13,086 bases of DNA, from NCBI GenBank assembly GCA_031275595.1, contig JAISOO010000032.1:1-13086 (forward strand), read 5' to 3'. Numbering within the stretch: the stretch's first letter is position 1; the number at the start of each line of letters is the position of its first letter. Made by a program: the position numbers and the translations under genes. The notes under the pieces are model-generated. The model was not told the origin of the DNA. It saw nothing but the letters and a program-made list of their open reading frames with translations, and searched no databases. The DNA is from Spirochaetaceae bacterium. Its GTDB lineage: Bacteria; Spirochaetota; Spirochaetia; Treponematales; Breznakiellaceae. Below are positions 13,058-13,086 of this stretch, one piece after another.

Positions 13058-13086
13058 GTCTGTCCATAATGTGTCTACATTATGGA
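13058..13086. repeat. Third palindrome, cut by the window end
   Basis: TCCATAATGT (13063-13072) pairs with ACATTATGGA (13077-13086) around GTCT. The left arm extends to GTCTG (13058-13062), so CAGAC is expected just beyond the window. The arm GTCTGTCCATAATGT matches the first palindrome's arm at 13 of 15 positions. Confidence 0.7.

Noticed and set aside
12976..13086. CRISPR array
   Set aside because: The units are adjacent palindromes in alternating orientation without spacers of uniform length; this does not fit a direct-repeat/spacer array.

Overview
The window looks like chromosomal DNA of a GC-moderate spirochaete, most plausibly a termite-gut-type Treponema. The basis is an inference from content: a looser spirochaetal-type lipobox, elongated SecD and SecF with extra extracytoplasmic sequence, and a five-gene NAD-linked [FeFe] hydrogenase operon of the HndABCD/HydABC type. 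No rRNA, tRNA or CRISPR array was seen, so the genus is not proven.

Left part (1-2986). A long minus-strand gene runs off the left edge. It encodes a membrane protein with an extracytoplasmic CHASE2 domain, three membrane segments and a class III cyclase-like domain that lacks key catalytic residues. It is divergent from a small plus-strand lipoprotein gene (2267-2851). The shared upstream region is AT-rich and contains a perfect 11-bp-arm palindrome. A strong hairpin at 2887-2936 and a second at 2950-2986 separate the lipoprotein gene from the hydrogenase operon, which converges on it.

Centre (2984-8137). Five co-directional minus-strand genes form one operon: a NuoE-like [2Fe-2S] subunit (hndA), a GHKL-type ATP-binding protein, a thioredoxin-like ferredoxin (hndB), a NuoF-like flavoprotein with extra ferredoxin domains (hndC), and the catalytic [FeFe] hydrogenase (hndD). 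A good sigma70-type promoter with a 17-bp spacer lies just upstream. The product should be a cytoplasmic multimeric hydrogenase that exchanges electrons among H2, NAD(P)(H) and probably ferredoxin. The GHKL protein is the least explained member, and its gene overlaps hndB by 56 bp.

Between the operon and the next gene (8200-8482) is a small minus-strand gene remnant. Its coding signal moves through three frames and it retains its own intrinsic terminator. Its N-terminus resembles the start of integrase-type transposases.

Right part (8562-13086). A plus-strand cluster yajC-secD-secF-ispH supplies the auxiliary Sec translocation complex (YajC, SecD, SecF) and the last enzyme of the MEP isoprenoid pathway. 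secD and secF overlap by ATGA. After ispH come three consecutive palindromes. The first and third share a near-identical arm, and the third is cut by the window end; this is a structured intergenic repeat.
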